From assembly GCA_041659605.1 (NCBI GenBank), contig JBAZXW010000007.1, positions 1 through 64,000 on the forward strand: a stretch of 64,000 nucleotides of DNA, read 5' to 3'. The translations under genes were made by a program, and so were the position numbers. Within the stretch, counting starts at the first letter, position 1; each line of letters opens with the position of its first letter. Origin of the DNA: Solimonas sp041659605 (GTDB taxonomy: Bacteria > Pseudomonadota > Gammaproteobacteria > Nevskiales > Nevskiaceae). The notes beneath the pieces are model-generated. The model saw only the letters and a list, made by a program, of their open reading frames with translations, was not told the origin of the DNA and did not search any database. Shown here in pieces: positions 24,899-33,400 of this stretch.

Positions 24899-26365
24899 AT
24901 GGCATACGACACTTCCGCGTGGGAAGCAGTGATCGGCCTCGAGGTCCACTGCCAGCTGCTGACGAAATCGAAAATCTTCTCCGGTGCCGCCACGCAATAC
25001 GGCGCGGCGCCGAACACGCAGGCCGACGCGGTCACGCTCGGGCTGCCCGGCGTGCTGCCGGTGCTCAACGCCACCGCGGTGGAGATGGCGGTGAAGTTCG
25101 GCCTGGCGGTCGACGCGCAGATCGCGGAGCGCTGCGTGTTTGCGCGCAAGCACTACTTCTACCCGGACCTGCCCAAGGGCTACCAGATCTCGCAGTACGA
25201 GCTGCCGATCGTCTACAAGGGCCATCTCGATATCGAACTGCCGTCGGGCGAGGCCAAGCGCATCGGCATCACCCGCGCGCACATGGAAGAGGACGCCGGC
25301 AAGTCGCTGCACGAAGGCTTCGTCGGCACGACCGGCATTGATCTCAACCGCGCCGGCACGCCGCTGATCGAGATCGTCTCCGAGCCCGAGATCCGTTCGG
25401 CCGCCGAGGCCGTGGCCTATCTCAAGAAGCTGCACCAGCTCGTCGTGTATCTGGGCATCTGCGACGGAAACATGCAGGAAGGCTCGTTCCGCTGCGACGC
25501 CAACGTTTCCGTGCGTCGTCGCGGCACCGAGAAGTTCGGCACGCGCACCGAGACCAAGAACGTCAACTCGTTCCGCTTCGTCGAGAAAGCGATCGAGTAC
25601 GAAATCGAGCGCCAGATCGAGGTGATCGAGTCGGGCGGCAAGATCATCCAGGAGACGCGTTTGTTCAACCCGGACACGGGCGAGACCAAGTCGATGCGCA
25701 CCAAGGAAGATGCCAACGACTACCGCTACTTCCCCGATCCTGACCTGCTGCCCGTGGTTGTCACCACGGCCGACCGCGAGCGCATTCGCGCAACGATGCC
25801 GGAACTGCCGGAGGCGAAGAAGACGCGCTTCATGACGCAGTATGGTCTGTCGAAGTACGACGCCACTGTGCTCACCGGCGAAGGCGCGCTGGCCGATTAC
25901 TACGAGGCGGTGGTCAAGACCTCGGCCGCCGACGCCAAGCTGTGCGCCAACTGGGTCAGCGGCGATCTGCTCGGCGCGCTGAACAAGATCGGCAAGGAGA
26001 TTGCGACCTCGCCGGTGACCGCGCCGATGCTCGCCGGACTGATCCTGCGTCTCGCCGACAAGACCATCTCCGGCAAGATCGCCAAGGACGTGTTCGAGGC
26101 GATGCTGGGCGGCGAAGGCGGAAGCAGTGCTTCCGCTGCAGACGAGATCATCAAGGCCAAGGGTCTGGTGCAGATCACCGACGAAGGTCCGATTCTCAAG
26201 GCCATTGACGAAGTCATGGCCAAGAATCCGCAGCAGCTCGCCGACTACCGCGCCGGCAAGGACAAGCTGCTCGGCTTCTTCGTCGGCCAGGTGATCAAGG
26301 CGACGCAAGGCAAGGCCAATCCGGATCTGGTCAACAAGCTGCTCAAGGACAAGCTCGCCGGTTGA
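24899..26365 (+). CDS. gatB: Aspartyl/glutamyl-tRNA amidotransferase subunit B
   Basis: A 488-residue GatB that binds the mischarged tRNA, phosphorylates the acyl group and transfers ammonia to it. Diagnostic blocks are GLEVHCQLLTKSKIFSG, RKHYFYPDLPKGYQISQYE, ITRAHMEEDAGKS and the DYRYFPDPDLLP kinase-domain stretch. The C-terminal YqeY-like tail domain (about residues 335-488) binds the tRNA elbow. Complete gatCAB implies that at least one of Asn-tRNA or Gln-tRNA is made indirectly in this organism. Confidence 0.97.
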   Translation: MAYDTSAWEAVIGLEVHCQLLTKSKIFSGAATQYGAAPNTQADAVTLGLPGVLPVLNATAVEMAVKFGLAVDAQIAERCVFARKHYFYPDLPKGYQISQYELPIVYKGHLDIELPSGEAKRIGITRAHMEEDAGKSLHEGFVGTTGIDLNRAGTPLIEIVSEPEIRSAAEAVAYLKKLHQLVVYLGICDGNMQEGSFRCDANVSVRRRGTEKFGTRTETKNVNSFRFVEKAIEYEIERQIEVIESGGKIIQETRLFNPDTGETKSMRTKEDANDYRYFPDPDLLPVVVTTADRERIRATMPELPEAKKTRFMTQYGLSKYDATVLTGEGALADYYEAVVKTSAADAKLCANWVSGDLLGALNKIGKEIATSPVTAPMLAGLILRLADKTISGKIAKDVFEAMLGGEGGSSASAADEIIKAKGLVQITDEGPILKAIDEVMAKNPQQLADYRAGKDKLLGFFVGQVIKATQGKANPDLVNKLLKDKLAG

Positions 26366-26380
26366 TCGAGGCGTCGTGCC

Positions 26381-26424
26381 GCAGGGCGGGCCATGCCCGC
26401 CGGCGGCCACGGGCCGCCCTACGA
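26381..26424. repeat. Palindromic repeat (CGTAGGGCGG class)
   Basis: GCAGGGCGGGCCATGCCCGC followed by CGGCGGCCACGGGCCGCCCTAC forms a GC-rich dyad closely related to 5433-5478. It ends 8 bases before the hslO ATG and occupies the place where a ribosome-binding site would be. Confidence 0.75.
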
Positions 26425-26432
26425 TTCCACCC

Positions 26433-27299
26433 ATGAACAAACTCACCGAATTTGTCTTTCCCGACCTTGGTGCGCGCGGTGCGATCGTCGAATTCGACGA
26501 GGGCATCGAGGCGATGCTTGGCTCGCGGCCGTATCCGCTGGATGTGCGCCGCCTGCTTGGCCAGGCGGTTGCGGCGATGCCGCTGCTCGCCGCGAACACC
26601 AAGTTCGAAGGGCGCATGAGCCTGCAATTCCAGGGTCACGGCGCGCTGAAGATGCTGGTCGCGCAGATCGAGAGCAGCCTGCAGGTGCGCGGCATGGCCA
26701 AGTGCGACGCGCAGGCGCAAGGCGACTTCGAAACGCTGATGCGCGGCGGCCTGCTCGGGCTGCTGCTTGAGCCCGCGCGCGGCGAGCAGAACTACCAGGC
26801 AGTGGTCGCGATCGAGGGCGACAGCCTCGCGACCGCGCTCGAGCACTACTACGCGCGCTCCGAGCAGATCCCCTCGCTGATGCGGCTGGCGGTCGGCGAC
26901 GGCCGCATCCGCGGCATCGTGCTGCAGCGCCTGCCGCTGGGCGAGAAGCACAGCAGCGACGAGCACTGGGAGCACCTGACCGCGCTTTTCGCGACGCTGG
27001 GCGAGGCCGAACTGGCCGCAACCGACGCGACGACGATTCTGCACCGCCTGTTCCACGCCGAGACGCTGCGCCTGTTCGAGCCGCGGCCGGTGCATCTGAA
27101 CTGCCGCTGCAGCCGTCGCAGCATCGCGACCATGCTGTTGTCGCTGGGCGAGAGCGAACTCAAGGAGCACATTGCCGAACACGGAAAGTTCGATGTCACC
27201 TGCGAGTTCTGCGGCCGCCAATACCTGTTCACCGCCGACGATGTCGGCGAACTGTTGCTGACGGCGCGTACCCAGCCGTCCAGTGCCACACGGCACTGA
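26433..27299 (+). CDS. hslO: Redox-regulated chaperone Hsp33
   Basis: A 288-residue Hsp33, a cytoplasmic holdase activated by oxidation and unfolding. The C-terminal zinc-binding redox switch is intact: CRC (LNCRCSRRS) and CEFCG, about 29 residues apart, as in the family. The N-terminal substrate-binding part contains KFEGRMSLQFQGHG. No Shine-Dalgarno is seen before the ATG, because a palindromic repeat ends 8 bases upstream. Folding of that repeat could affect initiation. Confidence 0.95.
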   Translation: MNKLTEFVFPDLGARGAIVEFDEGIEAMLGSRPYPLDVRRLLGQAVAAMPLLAANTKFEGRMSLQFQGHGALKMLVAQIESSLQVRGMAKCDAQAQGDFETLMRGGLLGLLLEPARGEQNYQAVVAIEGDSLATALEHYYARSEQIPSLMRLAVGDGRIRGIVLQRLPLGEKHSSDEHWEHLTALFATLGEAELAATDATTILHRLFHAETLRLFEPRPVHLNCRCSRRSIATMLLSLGESELKEHIAEHGKFDVTCEFCGRQYLFTADDVGELLLTARTQPSSATRH

Positions 27300-27300
27300 C

Positions 27301-27762
27301 ATGATCGTCCCGCGCTATTGCGTCGCCGAATCGAGGATCGCCGGAGCCGGCAAGGGCCTGTTCGTCGACGAGACGATCGTGCGCGGCGCGGTGATCGTCG
27401 CGCCGGACAATGTCCACACGGTGTGGCCCGAGTCGCGGCTGCGTGAATACGCCGCGGATTCGAAGGAAGTCGAGTCCAGCGTGCGCTGGTTCGAAAACTG
27501 GTTCTCGCTGACGCCCGAGTGGAGCGACGAGTGCTACGTCAACCACTCGTACTCGCCGACGGCGCTCTGGCACCTGGGCTTCATCTTCGCGCTCGCCGAC
27601 CTCGCGCCGGGGACCGAAGTGACGATGGACTACCGCTACGTCATCGGCGACGGCGAGCGCATGCCCTTCGCCGATGCCGAGAGCGGGCGCGAGATCGTCG
27701 GCCTGCCGTGGGCCGAGGCCCTGGCCGGATCGGCGACGATCCTGGCGGGCTTGAAGCGGTAA
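27301..27762 (+). CDS. SET-domain protein
   Basis: A 153-residue stand-alone SET domain. Visible elements are IAGAGKGLFVDETI (SAM-side strand), the CYVNHSYSPTA motif corresponding to the NHS core of SET methyltransferases, and the C-terminal GTEVTMDYRYVIG with the catalytic Tyr region. No post-SET cysteines are present. It may methylate a lysine on a cytoplasmic protein, but the target is unknown. The start is 1 base after the hslO stop, so the two are probably cotranscribed. An alternative start at 27283 would overlap hslO. Confidence 0.8.
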   Translation: MIVPRYCVAESRIAGAGKGLFVDETIVRGAVIVAPDNVHTVWPESRLREYAADSKEVESSVRWFENWFSLTPEWSDECYVNHSYSPTALWHLGFIFALADLAPGTEVTMDYRYVIGDGERMPFADAESGREIVGLPWAEALAGSATILAGLKR

Positions 27763-27769
27763 TCCGTTC

Positions 27770-27853
27770 GTAGGATGGGCTGAACGCATGTGAAGCCCAT
27801 CGTTCGCGGCCTGCTTTGTCGATGGGCTTCGCCTGCGGCTCAGCCCATCCTAC
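27770..27853. repeat. Nested palindrome (GTAGGATGGGC class)
   Basis: Outer arms GTAGGATGGGCTGA (27770-27783) and its complement (27840-27853), with inner arms GAAGCCCATCG (27792-27802) and complement (27820-27830). This 84-base repeat fills the gap between the convergent SET-domain and crp genes and can serve as a bidirectional terminator. Confidence 0.85.
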
Positions 27854-27857
27854 GCAG

Positions 27858-28490
27858 TTACGCGGCGGTGGGCAGCGCGGCGCTCCCGTAGACGAGGATG
27901 TTGCGCCCCTGATCCTTGACCAGCCCGTCGTTGCGCAGCTTCTTGAGCGCGCGCCCGGCCATCTCGCGCGAGCAGCCGATGTGGCGTGCGAGTTCGATAC
28001 GGCTGATGCGCACGACGGCGCCGTTCGGATGCGGCAGCGCGTCGGGTTTGTGGCTCAAGTCCTGCAGCGTGTGGACGAGGCGGCCGGCGACGTCGAGGAA
28101 GGTCTGGTTGGCGACGCGACGGCTGACTTCGCTCAGGCGCCGGGCGAGCTGTCCGGCGACCTCGAACATGAAATCGGGATGGTTCTGCGCGAAGCGCCGG
28201 AATGCCGAGTAGCCGAACTCCGCGACCAGCGTCGCGCTGCGTGTGCGCACGACGGCGTTGCTGAGCCCCTCGCCGGGAAACAGGCAGGTCTCGCCGAAGA
28301 ATTCGCCGGGGTTGAGGTAGGCCAGGACGATCTCGCGGCCGCCGTCTTCCAGCATCACGCTTACCGAGCCCTCGAGGACCAGGAACAGCGATTGCGGCGC
28401 ATCGCCACCGCGCACTACCGTATGCCGCGGCGGCAGGCTGCGCTTGTGTGCCTCGGCGATGAATTCCTGTACTTCCGGTCGGTCCAGCAT
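27858..28490 (-). CDS. Crp/Fnr-family regulator, Clp-like
   Basis: A 210-residue transcription factor. A cyclic-nucleotide-binding domain (about residues 10-125; GGDAPQSLFLVLEGSVSVML, LNPGEFFGETCLFPGE) is followed by a dimerisation helix and a winged helix-turn-helix with ISRIELARHIGCSREMAGRALKKL. The recognition helix keeps the SRE..GR pattern of Crp, which predicts TGTGA-type targets. In Xanthomonas the orthologous Clp binds cyclic di-GMP rather than cAMP; the ligand here cannot be told by eye. The upstream region, shared with the divergent hybrid kinase, contains a near-consensus Crp site (28541-28556). Confidence 0.88.
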   Translation of the reverse strand: MLDRPEVQEFIAEAHKRSLPPRHTVVRGGDAPQSLFLVLEGSVSVMLEDGGREIVLAYLNPGEFFGETCLFPGEGLSNAVVRTRSATLVAEFGYSAFRRFAQNHPDFMFEVAGQLARRLSEVSRRVANQTFLDVAGRLVHTLQDLSHKPDALPHPNGAVVRISRIELARHIGCSREMAGRALKKLRNDGLVKDQGRNILVYGSAALPTAA

Positions 28491-28540
28491 CGGTATCCCC
28501 TTTGGTGTTTGGATTGCGGACGCTGCACAGGCTGGGCTCT

Positions 28541-28556
28541 TGTGACGTCTCGCACA
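28541..28556. promoter_or_regulatory. Crp/Clp-like binding site
   Basis: TGTGA-CGTCTC-GCACA differs by one base from the consensus TGTGA-N6-TCACA. It lies 51 bases upstream of the Crp-family gene start (minus strand) and 109 upstream of the hybrid kinase start, so it could serve autoregulation and kinase control. Confidence 0.5.
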
Positions 28557-28608
28557 ATTAGCCGGATGGCTAATGCCGACGGCGCGGGGTATTAGCCATC
28601 CGGCTAAT
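28557..28608. promoter_or_regulatory. 18-bp inverted repeat, each arm itself palindromic
   Basis: ATTAGCCGGATGGCTAAT (28557-28574) and its exact reverse complement (28591-28608) are separated by 16 bases, a 34-base arm-to-arm repeat distance (about three helical turns). Each arm is also a dyad ATTAGCC-N4-GGCTAAT. The layout suggests cooperative binding of two dimers in the promoter of the kinase-fusion operon. Confidence 0.55.
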
Positions 28609-28664
28609 GTCCGTCACTGCGGACACGGGGTATCTTTCGTTGTCACCCGCCGGAGGGGGAGCGA

Positions 28665-30452
28665 ATGCGGGACGTGATTCAGACAACCGAGATGACACTG
28701 CAGGACGGCGCACCGCGTACGGAACCCGAACCGGCGCTGCGCTCGCTGCAGGGCGAACTCGTGCTGCTGGTCGCGAATCAGGCGCGGCGCATTCCCCTGC
28801 AGCGCTACCTGACCAGCATTCTGATGGGCCTGCTGCTGATGATTTACGTGCCGGCAGGCTTGTCGCTGGCGTGGATGCTCGCGGTCTACTGGATCGTCAT
28901 GCTGCGCACGCAGATGATTCTGAAACTGCAGGACGACTCGACGCGGGACGACGCCGCCAAGCTGCGCCGGATGACCTGGCTCTACGCGCTGTCCGGCGCG
29001 GCGCAGGCCGCCGTCATCGCCTTTTTCCCCTTCGTTCCCGTGCTGATCGCGGCCGTCATCACGATCTACCTTGTCGGCGTGTGCTCGGCGACCCTGCAGG
29101 CCACGGCCGGCTACCGGCTCATCTGTTTGCCGTACACGGTGATCATGATGGTGCCGATCGCGATTGGCTGGGTGGTCACGCCCACGTTCGAGGCCGGCAC
29201 CCTGGAGCGCATGATCTTCGCCGCGCTCACCCTGATCTACATCACGGCGCTTCTGAGCCACGCCAAGGGCCTGTACGAGGTTTTCCTGGAGTCCTACGGC
29301 ATCCGCCTGCAGCGTCTCGAACTGAACCGGCGCTTGCGCGAAGCACTGTCGAATGCCGAATCCGCGAACCAGGCGAAGACCCGTTTCCTGGCGTCGGCGA
29401 GCCACGATCTGCGCCAGCCGATCCATGCGTTGTCCCTGTTCAGCGGCTCCCTGCAGATGCGGCCGATGGACGGGCGCACCGCCGCCATCGCCAAGCAGAT
29501 CGATCTGGCGGTGAAGTCGCTCGGTTCGCAGCTCGACGCGCTGCTCGACATCTCGCGCCTGGATGCCGGGGTGATCGAGCGTTCGATCTCGACCGTCGAT
29601 CTGTGCGGCCTGGTGTCGCAGCTGGGCGAAGAGTTCCAGCCGCAGGCGGAAAGCAAGGGCTTGCGGCTCGCTGCGCGTTGCGAGAGCGGCATGTACGTAC
29701 GGACCGATCCGACCCTGATGCAACGCATCCTGCGCAACCTGCTGTCCAACGCCATCAAGTACACCGATCACGGCCGCGTCGATGTCTCGGTCGAGCGCGT
29801 CGGCACGCATTACCGCGTGCATGTCACCGACACCGGACAGGGCATTCCGGAGTCGGAACACGCGCGCATCTTCGAAGAGTTCTACCAGCTGCGGAATCCC
29901 GAGCGGGACCGCAGCAAGGGTCTGGGCCTGGGCCTGGCCATCGTAAGGAGGCTGACGCAAATGCTGGACATCGACATCAAACTCGACTCGGCGCCGGGTC
30001 GCGGCAGCAGTTTCTGGATGGATCTTCCCGCGGCGCGTCTGGACACCAGTCCCGTGCCCGAGTCGCCGGAAGCGGTCGATCCGGCGGCGCCCGGCGTCAA
30101 GATCCTGGTCGTCGACGACGAGGAGGCGATCCGCGTCGGCATGAAGACGTTGCTGGAGGAAATGGGCTTCGCCGTCGAGGTGGTCGCCTCCACCGAGGCG
30201 GCGATCGACGCCTCGCGCCTGTTCCAGCCGACGCTCGTGCTCGCCGACTGGCGCCTGCGCGGCGACGACAGCGGGCTGCGCACGATCAAGGCGCTGCGCA
30301 TGGTCTGGCCGGCGCTGCCGGCGCTGCTGATCAGCGGCGACACCGCGCCGGACCGTCTGCGCGAGGCGCGCAGCGCCGGCGTCGAGCTGCTGCACAAGCC
30401 GGTCGATGCGATCGAGCTGCGCGAGGCGATCCTCAAGGCCGTGACGCCGTGA
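28665..30452 (+). CDS. Hybrid sensor histidine kinase
   Basis: A 595-residue hybrid kinase. An N-terminal block of about six hydrophobic segments (residues about 45-195) has no periplasmic sensor domain. It is followed by HisKA with the phospho-acceptor His247 in SASHDLRQPIH, HATPase_c (NLLSNAIKYTDHG, VTDTGQGIP, GLGLGLAIVRRL) and a C-terminal receiver domain (about 475-595) with Asp528 in LADWRLRG and Lys in HKPVDA. The final GTGA overlaps the GTG start of the giant fusion gene, so kinase and enzyme are coupled. The NarL-type regulator at 36167-36802 is a probable partner. The signal is unknown; it could be a membrane or lipid state. Confidence 0.9.
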   Translation: MRDVIQTTEMTLQDGAPRTEPEPALRSLQGELVLLVANQARRIPLQRYLTSILMGLLLMIYVPAGLSLAWMLAVYWIVMLRTQMILKLQDDSTRDDAAKLRRMTWLYALSGAAQAAVIAFFPFVPVLIAAVITIYLVGVCSATLQATAGYRLICLPYTVIMMVPIAIGWVVTPTFEAGTLERMIFAALTLIYITALLSHAKGLYEVFLESYGIRLQRLELNRRLREALSNAESANQAKTRFLASASHDLRQPIHALSLFSGSLQMRPMDGRTAAIAKQIDLAVKSLGSQLDALLDISRLDAGVIERSISTVDLCGLVSQLGEEFQPQAESKGLRLAARCESGMYVRTDPTLMQRILRNLLSNAIKYTDHGRVDVSVERVGTHYRVHVTDTGQGIPESEHARIFEEFYQLRNPERDRSKGLGLGLAIVRRLTQMLDIDIKLDSAPGRGSSFWMDLPAARLDTSPVPESPEAVDPAAPGVKILVVDDEEAIRVGMKTLLEEMGFAVEVVASTEAAIDASRLFQPTLVLADWRLRGDDSGLRTIKALRMVWPALPALLISGDTAPDRLREARSAGVELLHKPVDAIELREAILKAVTP

Positions 30453-33400
30453 GTCGCTGGCAACCGGGGCCGAGTCGCAAGACGACGCGCTGGTTGTCGA
30501 AGGAGGCCGCGGAGCTGTTCGCGGACGCGCGGCGCTGCGGCGCCGGGGCGGACGCCGTCGAGCCCGCATTCGATGTGCTGATCGTCGGCAGCGGCTACGG
30601 CGGCGCCATCGCCGCCGCCGAGCTGGCGGGCTGCAGGACCCAATCCGGTCTGCCGGTGCGGATCGCGGTGATCGAGCGCGGGCGGGAGTACCTGCCTGGC
30701 GCATTTCCGTCGCAACTGGCAGAGCTGCCGGCCCATCTGCGCGGCGCATTTGCCGGGAAGAAGCGCGGCGGCGAGGGTCTGTTCGACATCCGCGCCGACG
30801 GCGACGTCAGCGTCGTGCAGGCCAACGGCCTGGGCGGCGGTTCGCTGATCAATGCCGGCGTGATGGAAGTTCCCAGGCCGCCGGTATTCGACGAGCGCTG
30901 GCCGCAGGCCTTGCGCGGCGGCGACGCGCTCCAGGACTGTTATGTCGAGGCCCGGCAGTTGCTCGGCGCAAGCATGCCCGACGGCAGTCCCAATCGAATC
31001 GGCCTGCATGCGCAGCACCGGCACCAGCTGCCGGCGAAGACGCAGGCGTTGCGCGGTCTTGCGCCAGATCGTTTTCGCGAGGCGGCGATCACCATTGCGA
31101 TGAGCGATACGCCCAGCAGCGCGGGCGTGCAGCTGAACGCATGCAAGCGCTGCGGCGACTGCGCGACCGGGTGCAACCACGGCGCGAAGGAATCGCTCGA
31201 CACCAACCTGCTGGTGCGCGCCGCGCGCCAGGGCGCCGAGATCTGGTGCGGCGCGACCGCGCTGCGCATGCGTCGGCCGCAGGGTCGCCGCGACTGCTGG
31301 AGCGTGCAGTTCGTGCACACCGACGAGCGCCTGGCGCTGCGCGAAGGCCGCGAGTTCTGGGTCGTCGCGCACCGCGTGATCGTCGCCGCCGGCGCGCTGG
31401 GCTCGACGGAGATCCTGCTGCGCAGCCGCGAGTCCTGTACCGATCTGACGTTCTCCGCGCAGCTGGGTGAGCGCTTCTCCGGCAATGGCGACACGATCGC
31501 ATTCGGCTACAACTACGGCGATCGGGCGCGCGCGAACGCCGTCGCCGACGAGGATCAGGCACCTTCCGAGCGCGGCATCGGCCCGACGATCACCGGCATC
31601 GTCGAGGCGGAAGCGTGCCTGCCGCGCGATCCGCGCCGCTGGCCGATCGTGATCGAGGAGATGGCGGTGCCCGGCGCGCTGCGCCGCGCCGCCGAAGAGT
31701 CGATCACGACGACGGACACGCTGCACCGGCTCGCCGAATACGACGGCAGCCGTCACGAGTCCGGCCATCCGGCCGACGACTGCCACGCGGTGCATCGCGA
31801 GCGCATCCGCGACATGTCGATCTTCGCGGCAATGGGCGACGACGGCGCCGGCGGCCGTCTGCGGCTGGCGCCGGGCGGCGAGCGGGCGCGGACCGACGGC
31901 CAGATCGACGTCGTCTGGCCGCAGGCGCGTGACCTGCCTTTGTTCGATGCGCAGGTGAACCGCATCGATACGCTCGCCCGCGCCGCCGGGTATGGCGGGC
32001 GCACCTTCGCCAATCCGGTCTGGCGCTTCCTGCCGGCGGACATGGCGCGGATGCTGGGCATGCGCAAGGGACCGCCGGTCACCGTGCACCCGCTCGGCGG
32101 CTGCCCGATGGGCGATTCGGCGGCGGCAGGCGTGGTCGACGCCTGCGGGCGGGTCTACGACGCGGGATCGACGGACGCGAGCGCACCCTTCCACGACGGC
32201 CTGTGCGTGCTCGATGGGGCCATCGTGCCGTGCGCGCTGGCGATCAATCCGGCGCTGACCATCGCGGCCCTGGCACTGCGCGCCGTCCGCGCCCTGCGCG
32301 CGGACTGGAAGTGGGCTTCGCCGCAGCCGGCCACGCCGGGGCCGGGCGCGGGTACGCTGCTGCGTCCGCGACTGCGCGATGTCGAACACGAGACGCGCGA
32401 ACGCGCTGCGAATCCGGGCGAGGGCACGGTGGTCGGCGTCACCGAGCGTTTGGCCGGCACGGTGTTGCTGCGCGACCGCTCCGGCGTCGCCCGCCGCTGC
32501 CGCGTCGAACTGACGCTGAGCTATGAACCGTTGCGCCTGGCGCGCTTGTTCACGCCCGATCGCGAAGGCCGGCTGAGCGGCGCGTCGCTGCAGGTGCGCA
32601 CGACGCCGCAATCGGGCACGCAGCTGCGCATCTTCCCGTACGACGAATGGGAGCGCATCCAGCGCCTGGGCCTGCCGGACGCGGAGCGCGAATGTCTGCA
32701 GGCTGCGGCGGCGCGCAGCTACGCCGTGACGGGCACGCTCACGATCCTGCAGCGCGCATCGAGCCGCAGCCTCACGCGCGTGCTGTGCGCCGGCTGGGCC
32801 TGGGCGCGCAACCGCGGCACGCGCGACGCATGGCAGAAGCTCGTCGCCCGCGTCGGGTCGATCGGTGCGGATTCGGCGCCGTCGCAGGGCGTGGGCGACT
32901 ACCTGCGCGATCTGACCCGCCTGGCGAGCCACGCCGGCGAGATCCGCCGCTTCGACTACGCGCTGCGCATCGGCGCGGAAATATCCACGCCCGCAGCCGA
33001 GGGCGTTGCGCGCTTCGATCCGGGCGCAGGCTTTGCCGGCGGTACGATCGTCGGCGGCAAGCGCATCACCTACACACGGCCGGGCAATCCGTGGCGCCAA
33101 CTGCAGGAGCTGGAGCTGAGCGAGCTGGCCGGCGCGCTCGCCAAGCGGCAGTCGGCGCGGCTGGTGCTGGACCCGCAGTACTTGGCAGAGCGCAGCCATC
33201 CGCTGCTGCGCATCGAGTCGCAGCGCGACCATGTCGAGGCGCTTGCAGACCTGGTGTCGCTGGCGGCGTATTTCCTGCGCATGATGCTGTCGATCCACAT
33301 CTGGAATGCGCGCAAGCCGGATGCGCCCAAGCCGCGCCAGGTGCAGCGCCTGCCGGGGCGGCTGCCCGGCCTGCCGGAACCGGAGCTGCACTGGATCGAG

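Noticed and set aside
23417..26617. Minus-strand open frame of about 1066 codons opposite gatA and gatB
   Set aside because: Shadow of gatA/gatB; low-complexity product and no ribosome-binding site.
28607..30448. Upstream extension of the giant fusion frame to 28607
   Set aside because: It would overlap the whole hybrid kinase in another frame; the added residues look like random GC-rich translation, and the GTG at 30449 overlaps the kinase stop.
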